From NCBI RefSeq assembly GCF_030272615.1, contig NC_081408.1, positions 334,708,793 through 334,772,792 of the forward strand: a stretch of 64,000 nucleotides of DNA, written 5' to 3'. Shown piece after piece: positions 33,713 to 45,474 of the stretch (position 1 is the first letter of the stretch; each line of letters opens with the position of its first letter). The notes under the pieces were generated by a model. That model searched no databases. It saw nothing but the letters and a program-made list of their open reading frames with translations, and had not been told where the DNA came from. This DNA comes from Cryptomeria japonica (taxonomy: Eukaryota; Streptophyta; Pinopsida; Cupressales; Cupressaceae). The translations under genes and the position numbers were made by a program.

Positions 33713-34790
33713 TCTCCTTTCCTCACAAGTACATCTTCCAATTTGAGAGCATTATCCACCATCTTATTAAATGAAGGGTATACTTGCATTTAAATATTAT
33801 ATTTCAACTTAGGAATCAGTTTGTTAACAAAGATGTCCATCTTCTCAGAATCATGAATGGGTCATGAATATCTAGAGAACATCTTTCTCCAACATTGAAG
33901 GAAAGTGAGAAAAGGTTCTCATGTTTTCTATTTGGTATTACAGAGGTCAATCATAGTGACTGGATGACAAATGTTGCAGGAGTATTGTTGGATAAATAGT
34001 TTGACCAGCTCCTCAAAAGATATAATTCCTGTAGGCAAGTTTGAAAACCATTCCATAGCTTGTCCTCCTAGATTTGTTGGAAACAGATGCATGAGATATG
34101 TTTGTTCATGCATTTAATCCATGCATAAAGCACAAAATTCTTGGACATGGTCTTGAGGATCTGAGTTACCATCATATTTGTAAAATTTAGGAATTTCCAC
34201 TCTTGAATGAAATGGAGGCATGTGAAGATTCTTGTCGAATGGGAATAGATAGATTGTGTCCAAGGAATACTGCACAGAAGATTTTTCCTTGTCTTTCATT
34301 TCTTTGATCTCATTTTGTAATGCTTGTAATTGTTTGTTTACCAATGATAGTGGTGTCTCTTCTTCTTTTGTGATAATGTTTTAATGTTGTAATTAGTGGG
34401 AAGCTTAGCTCCCTATTTTGCCAATTCTAGAAAATGCTCTTCTTTTTCTCTTGCCATGATAATTTTCATTATTTTTCAAACATCCTTATCCTTTTGATAG
34501 CTAATTATAACAACTTCTCTAGGTTTAAAAGCTTCAGACTCACTAGATGAGGAGTCACTATCACTAGTATGGGTGCTAACGTTAAAGCAAGCACTACGTT
34601 TAGAAGCTTCTTTTTCCTGCCTTTCCTCAGACATATTGGGAGATAAGGGCTGATAAAAAATTGGTTGACTTAAGGATGAAGTTTTTTCAAATATTTGGTC
34701 TCCTTGAAAGAATGGATTAGTTTGCAATGAAAAATATTGTACCTTACCTTTCGCAGCTTTCTTACGAGAACTTCTATTATGAATAGGCAT
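33713..34790 (-). pseudogene. Gag N-terminal part of E1
   Basis: Starts MPIHNRSSRKKAAKGK at 34790, related to the E2 start at 47513 (MPTQTRSARKEKDKGK; both continue to NPF and QPLSP). The capsid-like core reads RVEIPKFYKYDGNSDPQDHV, LFPTNLGGQAMEWFSNLP and FEELVKLFIQQYSCNICHPV (34344-33928), the pattern of the retrotransposon gag family, also seen in A. Stops at 34475, 34111 and 33925 break it. It builds the particle shell. Confidence 0.75.
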
Positions 34791-36684
34791 TTACAATTGA
34801 CGTGATCAAGAGATAGGAGTGATACAGATGTCAAGATCAAATCAGATCTATTTGTTCATTTGAGGTAATAATTTGGTGGACTGATTGAGACCAAGTCTGG
34901 TTTCAGGAATGATCTATCCTATATAAGACATTATCGAAGAAGATTAGGTTGATCAGATTGATTGTATGATTGATTGAACTAGCTGGGATATAATCGACAA
35001 AATCGTGTAAAACAACGAAAGGGGTACACTATCAAGATCACTATGCTCAAGATGAAAAGACCATATATATGCTTATTGTGGTGTATCAAGACTGATTAGG
35101 CAAGGACAACAAATCTGAAAAGGCACACAAAAACACAAGTTCCTAGACTGATGAAATCAGAGGCTCGTACGACAAAAGATTATGACCCAGACAATAATTT
35201 AAGGACTTCTAGATGACAAACTGGAAATCTCATACAAGTTGCTGCCTTAATTTGGTAAAAAGTTGTATCAAATGCTTGTACTCATACAAAAATTTAGATA
35301 TGACCAGACGACAATTACCACTGAGTAGTACAAAAAACTAGAAAAGATGGATCCCTAAGATTATGACTCGTATGACAATTTAAGAGCTATCATATGACAA
35401 TTCACAGAGGCTAGTACAAAAAATTGGAAGACTCATATGACAAAGGACTGAACAAGGATGAGTTTCTGATAAGAGCAGAGTTTTGACTACTAATTTTTTT
35501 ATGTTTTGATTATTTCCTCTAGTTTTAGGGTTTCAATTTCAATTTCAAGGAGAAAAAAATAGTAAATATGCTAGATGTAAAGTGACTTAAAGCACGACAT
35601 TCTAATCCTTAAGAAGTTGGATGAGAGAGAAAACCTTTGCTTGCAATCTTAGGTACACACCCAATAGTTAATCATAATATGACCACTAAGTTTTAGGCAA
35701 TGGATTCTTAACGCCATATTAGCCGACTCTGAACGCTAATGGGAGCACAATATGGAAAGTATCTTGGGAGAGTTACCATCTCTCTTGCACAAATATTATC
35801 CCCCTTTCGGAGGTGAACTAGGTAGCTTCTATCTTAAAGTTCTTAATAAGGACTTCTGTTTAAAATTACCCCTTGAAGTCATGCAAGAATGATTGAGGCC
35901 TATAGCCCGATAAGGTACTGAAACAAGATTTAGTCATGCAAGTGTTACTGAGATCGCGAGGCCCTAAAAAATTCTCAATATGAGAGATCTCAAAGATAAA
36001 ACACAAATAAATCCATCCTCCAAGACTTTAATCCCAAGAGGCCTATTTATTAGAGTGATTCAAAATGCTTGGGTCTAGCTATACTCACTTGGGTCATTCT
36101 CATAAGGTGATTACTTTTTCCCATAGTGACAGGCCCGTTAAAGGAACACAAATCTCAAACTAGAAAATCTTCAAGGGTTTAGATTTGTAATTGTCTATAT
36201 AGACAAGAGCATACTCTCTTACCTTTTAAACTCTTCTCAAACACAAAAAATACATTTGTTCATTTACCATATCACAATTTAAGTGCCTAGAAAGCAATTA
36301 AGAATACGCAAAGTTTTACTTGAATCTCCTCAGGCAACCAGAAAAACAAAGAATTGGTATTCATATTCTTTTTGAGTGATAGGCATATTCTTAGACAAAC
36401 ATTCTGTAAAAACTTATTAGGCTTTGAAAAATCCCTCAGATAGACAAAAAATAGATCAGGGTTAGCATTAGTATCATCAAAATTTAATCAGAAAAAACCA
36501 TAAAAATCACTCTTCCATTTAATACGAGAAAACACAAAATCATACAAGTATTCTCACTGAGTCCTACAATAATTCTCAATAGACCATACGATACGTTATA
36601 GATTATCATACTACCACTAACAAAAAATTGTACGAGTTTAGTAGGAACTGTATGGATGAAATCTCAAAAATAAAAAGAGCTAAT
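34791..36684 (-). other. Leader of E1, rich in CATACGA/CATATGA words
   Basis: Untranslated leader between primer site and gag, continued at 44163-44195 beyond G. It has no coding frame. It contains clustered CATACGACA-, CATATGACA- and TCGTACGA-like words (for example about 35167, 35380-35450, 36540-36600). A leader of roughly 2 kb is usual in this lineage and often holds signals for RNA packaging or upstream control; the role of the words is unknown. Confidence 0.55.
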
Positions 36685-38169
36685 TGTTAGTTAAGATGAG
36701 AGGGGGGGTGAATCATAAAATCTCACAATGCAATATATTAACAAATTCAACCTCGGTAGCCTCTACTGATATGCAACTATGACTATAAATCATTCAAACT
36801 CATAAACATATATACTTAAGACATCATAACACATTCAACACCAGATTTAACGTGGAAACCCAAATAGGGAAAAACCACTGTGGGATTTCAGACCCACTGA
36901 GAAATATACCCTTCTAGAGTATGCTCGGTTAAAAGCTAATCTAGTTACAAATTACAAACACATTGCTAGATGTGACCCAGTTAAGGGATTTCCGTCAAAC
37001 TTGTTAGAGTGTTGCACTTTGTTAGAAGTGACCTTGTCAAAGGATTTCAAACACTCATTTAGAATGTTACCTTGCTAGAGGGTTTACAAATAAGACTGTT
37101 AAGTCCACTTGGTTAAGAGATTTCCTATCACTTAGAGAAAAAAATAACAGTAATAAAATATATCTACAACTTCACATCTAAAAAGCTAAAGCAGATTCTA
37201 TTTGCTCAAAACAATCTTGTCATATGACTTATCTTGTCCCTTGTTGGGCTTGTTGGGCTTCTCAATCTATTCTTCATCAGATCTTCAAGCTTCTATGCTT
37301 GGTAAACATTATTGTAGCATCACTGTGCTTACATTTGCCCACATACATTGTTCATTAACAATTCCTTATTTATAAACAATTCCTAACCGCTTAATCTCCT
37401 TGATCACATTTCCCATGATCAATCTTAGCCATCAGATCTTCAAACATGACTAGGTTCATTGTATCCTTCGATCTAAAAATGTTTTATCACATCTTGGAAC
37501 TTGCATTTCTTCCTTGGAACTTGTGCTAGATTATTATGGTTCAATCTATGTTGTAGATCTATCTCCTATATTTTCATTGTCATAGATCCTTAACAAACTT
37601 CATGCATAGCATACCAATCATTTACAAATCTCCATCTTATTGGCATCCTTCATTTAATAATGCTTTTATTCATCCAATGCGTTCTATTACTGGTTGGTTG
37701 GCACTCGGTAAATAGTGAACTTTACTCAGTTAACATTCTACCTTCTGTAACTGATATTGATAACCTTAGGGTTTACCGACTAGGTTCTTAGCTTGGTGAC
37801 ATAGTACAGTATTAAACTTATAATCAATAACATATGTAGGAAATCAAAACAATCAAAACAACATGATCTCATCATTGTCTAACTTAGTAATAGTTGCCCA
37901 TTGAATAACTTATTATTCCCCTTCATTATCACATTCTTTCTGTGTCACTTACCGACCTCTTGATACTCATCAAAACATACTTCTCAAGATATGGCAACAT
38001 CATACTGTATCAGAAAAACAATTGCTTGACATCAATGACAAAATAATAGTATTAGGACTATAATCATCCTTTCACAGTTATATCAACTATCTCCAACAAC
38101 CTTCTTAATATCCTCATACCAACAAACAGACTGAAATGCCAACAATCTCCCTTTGTGAAAATGCTAACA
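36685..38169 (-). repeat. 3' LTR of G
   Basis: 1485 bp; on the plus strand from TGTTAGTTAAGATGAGAGGG to AATGCTAACA. The purine tract on the minus strand lies just outside at 38170-38182 (GCTAAAGGGGGAGAT). Near its plus-strand start is GGTGAATCATAAAATC after a run of G, the minus-strand form of the C-tract shared by the copia LTRs here. Confidence 0.9.
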
Positions 38170-38565
38170 ATCTCCCCCTTTAGCATTGATGGCAAAACCA
38201 ACTTTAAGTGGCAATACCAACTGATTCAGATTCAGATTGTTGTGAAGACTTCTTCTAAAATTTTCTGGAACTCTCCCCCAGTCATTAGTCTTCTCCATTT
38301 AGTCTTTTCCCCATTTGACAACAATTCCAAAAAGAAAAACTAATTCATGATTCCTTCGTTTGTGAAGTAATTTCCTTGTAGGCTTATTTTCGATCAGAGG
38401 AGCTTGTCTTCAATCTCTATTTCCTGCACAACTTTAGGCAACCTCCTAAAGTGTAAAGCAACATCAACTCATAGATAGTTATCCTTTAGATTCATAGAAT
38501 TGATGCTTTCACTGAACTCTGTTAGTGAGTACTAGATAGGGGTAGGACCCCTAACTAATTTATGA

Positions 38566-41500
38566 GATACTAAAAAGTGTCCCTCAATAGTGGCTTTGTG
38601 AAGATGTCTGCTATTTGTTCCATTGAACTAATATATTCCAGCACAACTTTCTTCTCTTGAACTTCTTCTCTTAGATAATGATACTTTATAGAGATATGCT
38701 TTGTCTTAGAGTGAATTACTAGATTCTTTGAAATGTTAATGGCACTAGTATTATCATAGAATATAGTTACTGGCTCGGTAAATTTCTCATTCATACCTTC
38801 CAAAAGTTGTTTGATCCATGCTATATTGGTATAATTCAATGTTGCTGTGACATATTCAGCTTCTGTTGTTGACTGTGAAATGCATCCTTGTTTCTTGCTA
38901 AGCCAACTTACTAGTCTGTCTCCCAAAAAGAAAGCTCCACCACTTGTGCTTTTCCTATCATCAATGTTTCTTACCCAATCGACATCAGTATAGACTTTTA
39001 ATTCAAAGACATTCCCTTTCTCATATACTACACCATAATCTTTAGTGTCTTTAAGGTATCTAAAAATTCTCTTGATTACTGTCATATGGGTTTCTTTGGG
39101 ATCTGCAGAAAATCTTGCAACTATACCTACTGCATGTGCTATGTCTGGCCTGCTGTGAACCACATATTGTAACTTTCCAATCAAATATCATTAAAATGTC
39201 TCATCAACGGATGCAGATTCATCACTCTTTGATAGTTTACAATTGGTAGTCATAGGAGTACTTACAGGTTTAGAGTCCTCCATTCCAAATTTCTTCAAGA
39301 TTTCCTTTATATACTTGGATTGAGTAATGAAAATCTCATTTTTCTTTTGCAGTATCTGTAAACCTATAAAATACTTTATTTCACTGAGTAATGACATCTC
39401 AAATTCTTTGCACATTTCATTTCCAAAGTTCTTGCATAAGGAATCATTTTCACATAAAATAATATCATCAACAAATATGGCTGAAATCAGTATTCCATCG
39501 TCCTTATCGTTCTTCATGTACATGTTGTTGTTTTCACTTGTTCTCACAAAACCAATCTTGATTAAGTAAGAGTGCAGTCTTTCATACCATGCTCTAGGTG
39601 CTTGCTTTAGACCATATAATGCTTTGTTCAACTTACATACCTGATCTTTATTCTTGTCTTCAATAAATCCTTCAGGCTATTCAATATAAACTTCTTCTTC
39701 TAATATACCATTTAAAAATGCAGATTTAACATCCATTTGATATACCTTGAAATTTTTGTAAGCAGCATATGCCAATAATATTCTCACTCCTTCAAGTTTT
39801 GCCACAGGTGCAAAAGTCTCACCATAATCAATTCCTTCTTCTTGAGCATAACCTTTGCAAACTAGTCTTGCTTTATTCTGAATGACCTCTCCTTTTTCAT
39901 TTAGCTTGTTTCTAAAAATCCATTTTGTACCAATTACATTTTTCTCTTTTGGTCTTGGGACCAGTGTCCATGTTTCATTCTTCTTGATTTGTTCAATTTC
40001 TTCTATCACAGCATTTATCCAATCTTCATTACTAAATGCCTCTTTTACTATCCTTAGTTCAAATTCAGATATCAGACATGTGTTTTGTCTCAGTTTGTTC
40101 CTTGTCATTACTAGATCATCCTTATCTCCTATAATTTGACTTGATGCATGATTTCTTCTGACATACTTGGCTAATATAGGCTCGGTAGGCTCTGTATGAT
40201 CTTCTTCATCACTCAGTAACTGATTATTCTCTTCATTTTCTTCATGAACTTTCTCGGTAGGATTTCTCAGTTGAACATAAACAAATTCTTCATAATCTTC
40301 TAGTTCTTTGGAATCTCCTTCATCATTTCTTTCTACAAATTCATCAATTTTCACATTTGCACTTTCCACTATTTTGTTAGATGATTTGATCAAACATTTA
40401 AATGCTTTACTCTTAGAAGAATAACCAAGAAATGTTCCTTCTTCACTTTTCTGATCAAACTTTCCATTTCTATCATCTTTGTGAACATAACATCTACTCC
40501 CAAATATTTTAAAATAGCTTACATTGGGTTTCTTATCATACCAGATTTCATACGGTGTCTTCAAAGTTCCTTTCTTCAGTTGTACTCCGTTCAAGGTGTA
40601 AAATATTATGTTGATTGCTTCTCTCCAAAATGTTTGAGGTACCCTCTTTTCTATCAACAATCTACAATTGATCTATTTCTTCTTTCAGCTATCCCATTTT
40701 GCTAAGGTGTTCTCGGTGCAGACACTTGTCTCTTTATACCATGATCATTGCAAAATAGGTTAAATTCATCAGAAATGAATTCGACTCCTCTATCAAATCT
40801 TAGACATTTCAATTGTCTTCCTATTTCTTTTTCAACTCTAGCCTTATACCATTTGAACATTTGAAAGGCTTCTAATTTCTCTTTTAAAAACATAACTGAC
40901 ATCATTCTTGAGTAATCATCAACAAATAATATGAAGTATCTATTTCCATAATAACTTTGAACTTTCATAGGACCACAAAGATCAGTGTGTATAAGATCTA
41001 AAATTCCTTTAGAAGTGTAGGACTTACTTGTAAAGCTTGACCTTGTCATCTTACCCATTTGGAATCCTCGACATATTGCATTCATAGGTTTTTCCAAGCT
41101 TGGTAGACCTCTTACTCGGTGCTTCTTGCTTATTTTGATTAGATTATCAAAATTTACATGACAAAAACTTTTATGCTATAACCAGGTATCTTCTATTTTA
41201 GCATACAGATAATTGTTCTGAGTTGAGTCAAGATGAAATGTATTACCTTTTGTTTGCGTCCCGGTAGCAGCTAGCTTTCCATGTTTGTCATGAACTTTGA
41301 CACATCCCTTCTGAAATTCTATATGGTATCTTGTATTGTTTAGTTGTGCTACACTCAACAAATTGTATTTCAAACCTTCAACCTAGTATACATCATCACA
41401 TTTAGCATTGTCAAGAAGTGTTATCGATCCTTTACCTCTCACTGGGCATGGTGCATCATTACCAAATCTTACATAACCTCCATCATAATCTTCTAATTTA

Positions 41501-41634
41501 ACAAACTTGTGTTTATCACCTGTCATGTGATGTGAGCATCCACTATATATGATCCAAGAATCATTTTTATTTATATGAGATATTAGGGTTTTTTCTTCAT
41601 ACCTTTCTTCATCTGATCCATCTTTGATAGCCAC
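38566..41634 (-). pseudogene. Copia pol of G: protease, integrase, reverse transcriptase, RNase H
   Basis: Protease active site WIIYSGCSHHMTGDK (about 41560), with Tyr in place of catalytic Asp. Integrase: zinc region with HVNFDNLIKISKKHR, then catalytic IHTDLCGPMK, LRFDRGVEF and NGIAERRN (DDE all visible; a TAG just before the last). A small deletion or frameshift lies near 40665-40700. Reverse transcriptase: [48 protein letters not shown], stop at 39674, then NKALYGLKQAPRAWYERL and AIFVDDIILCE. A break near 39185 precedes GKLQYVVHSRPDIAHAVG and RNase H (DDRKSTSGGAFFLG, STTEAEYV, YDNTSAINISKN, IFTKPLLRDTFEYL). Mostly open; about six lesions. Confidence 0.88.
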
Positions 41635-41648
41635 ATAAACAACTTCCT

Positions 41649-42587
41649 CTATCTATCATCTCGGTAGTCTCTCTTTTCACTAGATTCCTTGTGAGGACAG
41701 TTAGAAGCCATATGTCCTATTTTATCACACTTAAAACATTTTAAAGGTAACTTTCCCTTATACTTACCTTTGCCTCTTGGTAATCTTCTGGCTAATAGAG
41801 CTTCAAACGCTTCTTGCTTTCTGATTTCCTCATATAGTTTGTGTACCTCTTTCATGTTTTTGCAAAATCTTTCACTTGCTCCACTATGATTTCCTTCAGT
41901 ATAATTATACATTCTATCATTGTAATCATCAGATTCACCAACATGAAAAGAACTGAATGCAGATTCAACTTTATTTACCAAAGACCCATTCTTATCAAAA
42001 TTACTTAACTCAAATGCATGTAGCTTATCGATAGTAGCATCCAAAGAAACTAGCATGTTTGGTATAGACCTTAATTCATTGATTGCAGAGACTCGAATGG
42101 CATAAGCAGGTAGAAGTGTTCTAAGCAACTTACTTGTTACATCCTTTTCTTCAATAGTTCATCCTGCTCCTTTGATTTGATTGACAATCTCCTTTAACCT
42201 TGTACTGAATTGGGTTATGTTATCACCTTCATTCATTCTCATGGATTCAAGTTGACCTCTTAGACTATCTACTTTTTCTCTCTAAACATGCTCATCACCA
42301 CCATACACAGATATGAGCTTGTTCCACATTGCTTTGGCATCATTGTAGCCTTCTAGGTCATTAAACTCTAAGTCAATTAATGCTGATGTTATTTCAATCA
42401 TTGGTTGAATATGTTCTTGCTTTTCCTTTATCTCTTCCATTATCATCAAGTAGGTTCTAGGTGCAGTGTAATCATTCTCTAGATAATATGTCGCATATTC
42501 TCCAATTCCTGATAAATGCAGCTTCATCCTTTTCTACCATGTGGAGAAACTTGACTTGTTCAGCTTCGGTGCATCCCTCTTATACAT
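41649..42587 (-). pseudogene. Copia gag of G
   Basis: Start at 42587 (MYKRDAPKLNKSSFSTW, preceded within 70 bp by the primer site). An amber follows, then MKLHLSGIGEYATYYLENDY, YNDAKAMWNKLISVYGG, a stop near 42281, and LLPAYAIRVSAINELRS. The knuckle CFKCDKIGHMASNC lies near 41738-41697. It ends at about 41649 and the protease follows, in another frame. Same family of gag as C. Confidence 0.83.
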
Positions 42588-42637
42588 CTTTGGATCTTTT
42601 CCTAAAGTACCTTTAAACTTTTCTTCTAGAGTCCAAA

Positions 42638-42649
42638 GCTCTGATACCA
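42638..42649 (-). other. Primer-binding site of G
   Basis: TGGTATCAGAGC on the minus strand, complementary to the 3' end of initiator tRNA-Met, two bases inside the 5' LTR. This is the usual copia primer. Confidence 0.88.
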
Positions 42650-42651
42650 AC

Positions 42652-44162
42652 TATTAGTTAAGATGAGAGGCAGGGGTGAATCATAAAAAGTCACAATGCA
42701 ATATATTTAGCATATCCAACCTCGGTAGCCTCTACTGATATGCAACTATGACTATAAATCATTCAAACTCATAAACATATATACTTAAGACATAATAACA
42801 CATTCAACACCAGATTTAACGTGGAAACCCAAATAGGGAAAAACCACTATGGGATTCTGGACCCACTAAGAAATATACCCTTCTAGAGTATGGTCGGTTA
42901 AAAGCTAATCTAGTTACAGATTACAAACACGTTGCTAGATGTGACCTGGTTAAGGGATTTCCCTTAGTCTTGTTAGAGTCTTGCACTTTGTTAGAAGTGA
43001 CCTTGTCAAAGGATTTCAAACACTCATTTAGAATGTTATCTTGCTAGAGGGTTTACAAATAAGACTATTAAGTCCACTCGGTTAAGAGATTTCTTGTCAC
43101 TTACAAAAATAAATAACAGTAATAAAATATATCTGCAACTTCACATCTAAAATGTTAAAGAAGATTCTATTTGCTCAAAAAAATCTTGTCATACGACTTA
43201 TCTTGTCCCTTGTTGGGCTTGTTGGGCTTCTCAATCTATTCTTCAATCAAATCTTCAAGCTTCTGTGCTCGGTAAACATTATTGTAGCATCATTGTGCTT
43301 ACATTTGCCCGTATACATTGTTCATTAACAATTCCTTATTTATAAACAGTTCCTAACCGCTTAAGCTCCTTGATCACATTTCCCATGATCAATCTTAGCC
43401 ATCAAATCTTCAAACGTGACTAGGTTCATTGTATCCTTCGATCTGAAAATGTTTTATCACATTTTGGAACTTGCATTCCTTCCTTGCAACTTGTGCTAGA
43501 TTATTGCAATTCAATCTATGCTTTAGATCTATCTCTTGTATTTTCATTGCCGTAGATCCTTAACAAATTTCATGCACGACATACCAATCATTTACAAATC
43601 TCCAGCTCATAGGCATCCTTCATTTAATAATGCTTTTATTCATCCAATGCATTCTGTTACTGCTCAGTTGGCACTTGGTAAATACTAAACTTTACTCAGT
43701 TAACATTCTACCTTCTTTAATCGATATCGATAACCTTAGGGTTTACTGACTAGGTACCTTAGGGTTTACCGACTAGGTTCTTAGCTTGGTGACATAGTAC
43801 AATATTAAACTTATAATCAACAACATATGTAGGATATCAAAACAATCAAAACAACATGATCTCATCACTATCTAACTCGGTAATAGTTGCCCATTGAATA
43901 AGTTATTATTCCCCTTCATTATCACATTCTTTCCATGTCACTTACCGACCTCTTAATAATCATCAAAACATACTTCTCAAGATATGGCAACATCATACTG
44001 TATCAGAAAATCAATTGCTTGACATCAATGACAAAATAATATTATTAGGATTGTAATCATCCTTTCACAATTATATCAACAATCTCCAACAACCTTCTCA
44101 ATATCCTCATACCAACAAACTTACTGAAATGCCATCAATCTCCCTTTGTGAAAATGCTAACA
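42652..44162 (-). repeat. 5' LTR of G
   Basis: 1511 bp on the plus strand from TATTAGTTAAGATGAGAGG (first bases TGTTAG in the other copy) to AATGCTAACA. It differs from 36685-38169 mostly by transitions, and by a short duplication near 43750 (ACCTTAGGGTTTAC repeated). Confidence 0.9.
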
Positions 44163-44195
44163 CTAATCTGCAAGGCCGAAAATTGTAATCCTCTA

Positions 44196-44212
44196 CCCCA
44201 TGGTGGGCACCA
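44196..44212 (-). other. Primer-binding site of E1
   Basis: TGGTGCCCACCATGGGG on the minus strand, four bases from the LTR end. The E2 site at 45458-45474 is TGGCACCCATCGTGGGG; both derive from a TGGCGCCCACCGTGGGG type through C-to-T changes. This class is common in Ty3/gypsy elements; I do not assign the tRNA. Confidence 0.7.
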
Positions 44213-44216
44213 ATAA

Positions 44217-44288
44217 TGTGTGAGTGAAAAGTGGTAATCTTGTAAACAATAAGATAAAAACACTTCAATAAATCATTGCATGCATGGT
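44217..44288 (-). repeat. 5' LTR remnant of E1
   Basis: Seventy-two bases that match the start of 9566-10851 (for example CACTTCAATAAATCATTGCA and TGCATGG), then break at the E2 LTR start. The rest of this LTR should lie on the far side of E2, beyond the window. Confidence 0.75.
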
Positions 44289-45453
44289 TGTAATACCCTA
44301 AAATTGGTCATTTAAACCATGGGCCCCTAATCTCGACAACATCACCAAGGTCCTAACCAAAGGCAATTAAATCAATCTTGAGCACATAGTTCATTCTTCA
44401 ATCATTAATGTCACATGGCAAATCAATCACTGTATATTAATTAAATATTTATTTAATTAATTGAATCATTCCAAGAATATCATTTTGATCAATTATCCTA
44501 TTTTAATTTATTAAATATCCTAGCATATTTAATTAATTAATAAATTTGTCATTTAATCATGCAAAGAAGGAATTAATTTATTGCAAAAGCGGAATTAATC
44601 ACAAAGCAAGATTTAAATTGAAATTAGAATAAAAGAATTGAATTGAGAGAAATCAAACTTGAGATATTATTCCTTCTTCTAAATTGAGATAAATTGAAAT
44701 TAGAAAAGCAATTAGATTGAATTATTAATCATTCTCCAAAATTAGAACTCAAAGCTTTTGAGAAAAAGAAGTTCAGTTGCATTGAAAAGACATTTTTTTC
44801 TTGAATAAATCAAACAATCGCATGGAATCACCTATTTTTATCACAAGTACGTGGAATTAATTAATTCTATCACCAATGCAACTCGAACTTGTAATCTGAA
44901 TGCATTTCAATTAAGCTATAATTGGAATCTATCTCGAAGTTAACTGAATCTAATTTCCCAATTATTTCATTTAATCCTAAATTGAGCTTTTTGATTGATC
45001 TCTCTTGAATTTCTATAAATTCAGCCTTCAGCTCTCATTCAAAACACCCCGGAGATTTGTTATTATATGCCTTTTTCTCTGGAGTCATTGAATATATTGT
45101 GCTTGCTTGCTTTTTGAGATTATTTGCATATTTAGTTTACTCATGATTGCTTGAATCCATGATTTCTTGAATTCATATCGTTTATTATTCATCCATATAA
45201 CATCCATGTTGCATCCATTTATCTTAATCTCATTCTCATATAGATTAAATCCTTCGTCTTGGTGTAGTCTAGTCACTGCTATTGCTTATACAAATTTGAG
45301 AGCAATCTTATACTCACATCTTTTAGAAGGCAATGGGTCAATCTGTAATGGTTTTATTATTCATGTTTACATCTGTCTAACCATACATGTAATTACTTAA
45401 TTGAAGTGTTGTGTCTTGTAGCTTACAAATTCTTATTCCACTTTTCACACACA
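44289..45453 (+). repeat. 5' LTR of E2
   Basis: From TGTAATACCCTAAAATTGG to CTTTTCACACACA. It matches the reverse complement of 9566-10851. A TATA-like TATAAATTCAG lies at about 45016, and the word CTCTCATTCAAAAC follows at about 45033, a likely transcript start region. Confidence 0.85.
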
Positions 45454-45474
45454 TTTCTGGCACCCATCGTGGGG

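Larger units (their letters stand above)
36685..44162 (-). mobile_element. Element G, nearly complete Ty1/copia retrotransposon
   Basis: Perfect duplication CTAAT at 36680-36684 and 44163-44167. LTRs: 5' at 42652-44162, 3' at 36685-38169 (minus strand), similar by eye at well over 90%. Primer site TGGTATCAGAGC (minus, 42638-42649), gag, protease, integrase, reverse transcriptase, RNase H and polypurine tract are all present in the copia order, with relatively few stops. It is one of the youngest elements in the window, inserted in the E1 leader. It cannot move by itself: protease Asp lost and several stops. Confidence 0.92.
9566..44288 (-). mobile_element. Element E1, Tat-like Ty3/gypsy retrotransposon, nested
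   Basis: Order on the minus strand: 5' LTR remnant (44217-44288), primer site (44196-44212), long leader (44195-44163 and 36684-34791), gag, protease, G-patch, reverse transcriptase, RNase H, second RNase H, integrase ending near 15420, a 4.6-kb 3' region with an antisense PMD gene, polypurine tract and 3' LTR (9566-10851). Three insertions (D, C, G) split it; its own sequence is about 15.6 kb. The second RNase H and the length are what is known of the Tat/Ogre group. All coding parts carry many stops. The bases 9561-9565 (GGTCC) should be one target duplication; the other lies outside the window. Confidence 0.85.

Noticed and set aside
36685-44162. G and B as the same family, because both are minus-strand with iMet primer sites and similar LTR words
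   Set aside because: The LTRs share only short blocks near the ends; lengths and the internal plans (full pol against ORFx) differ.
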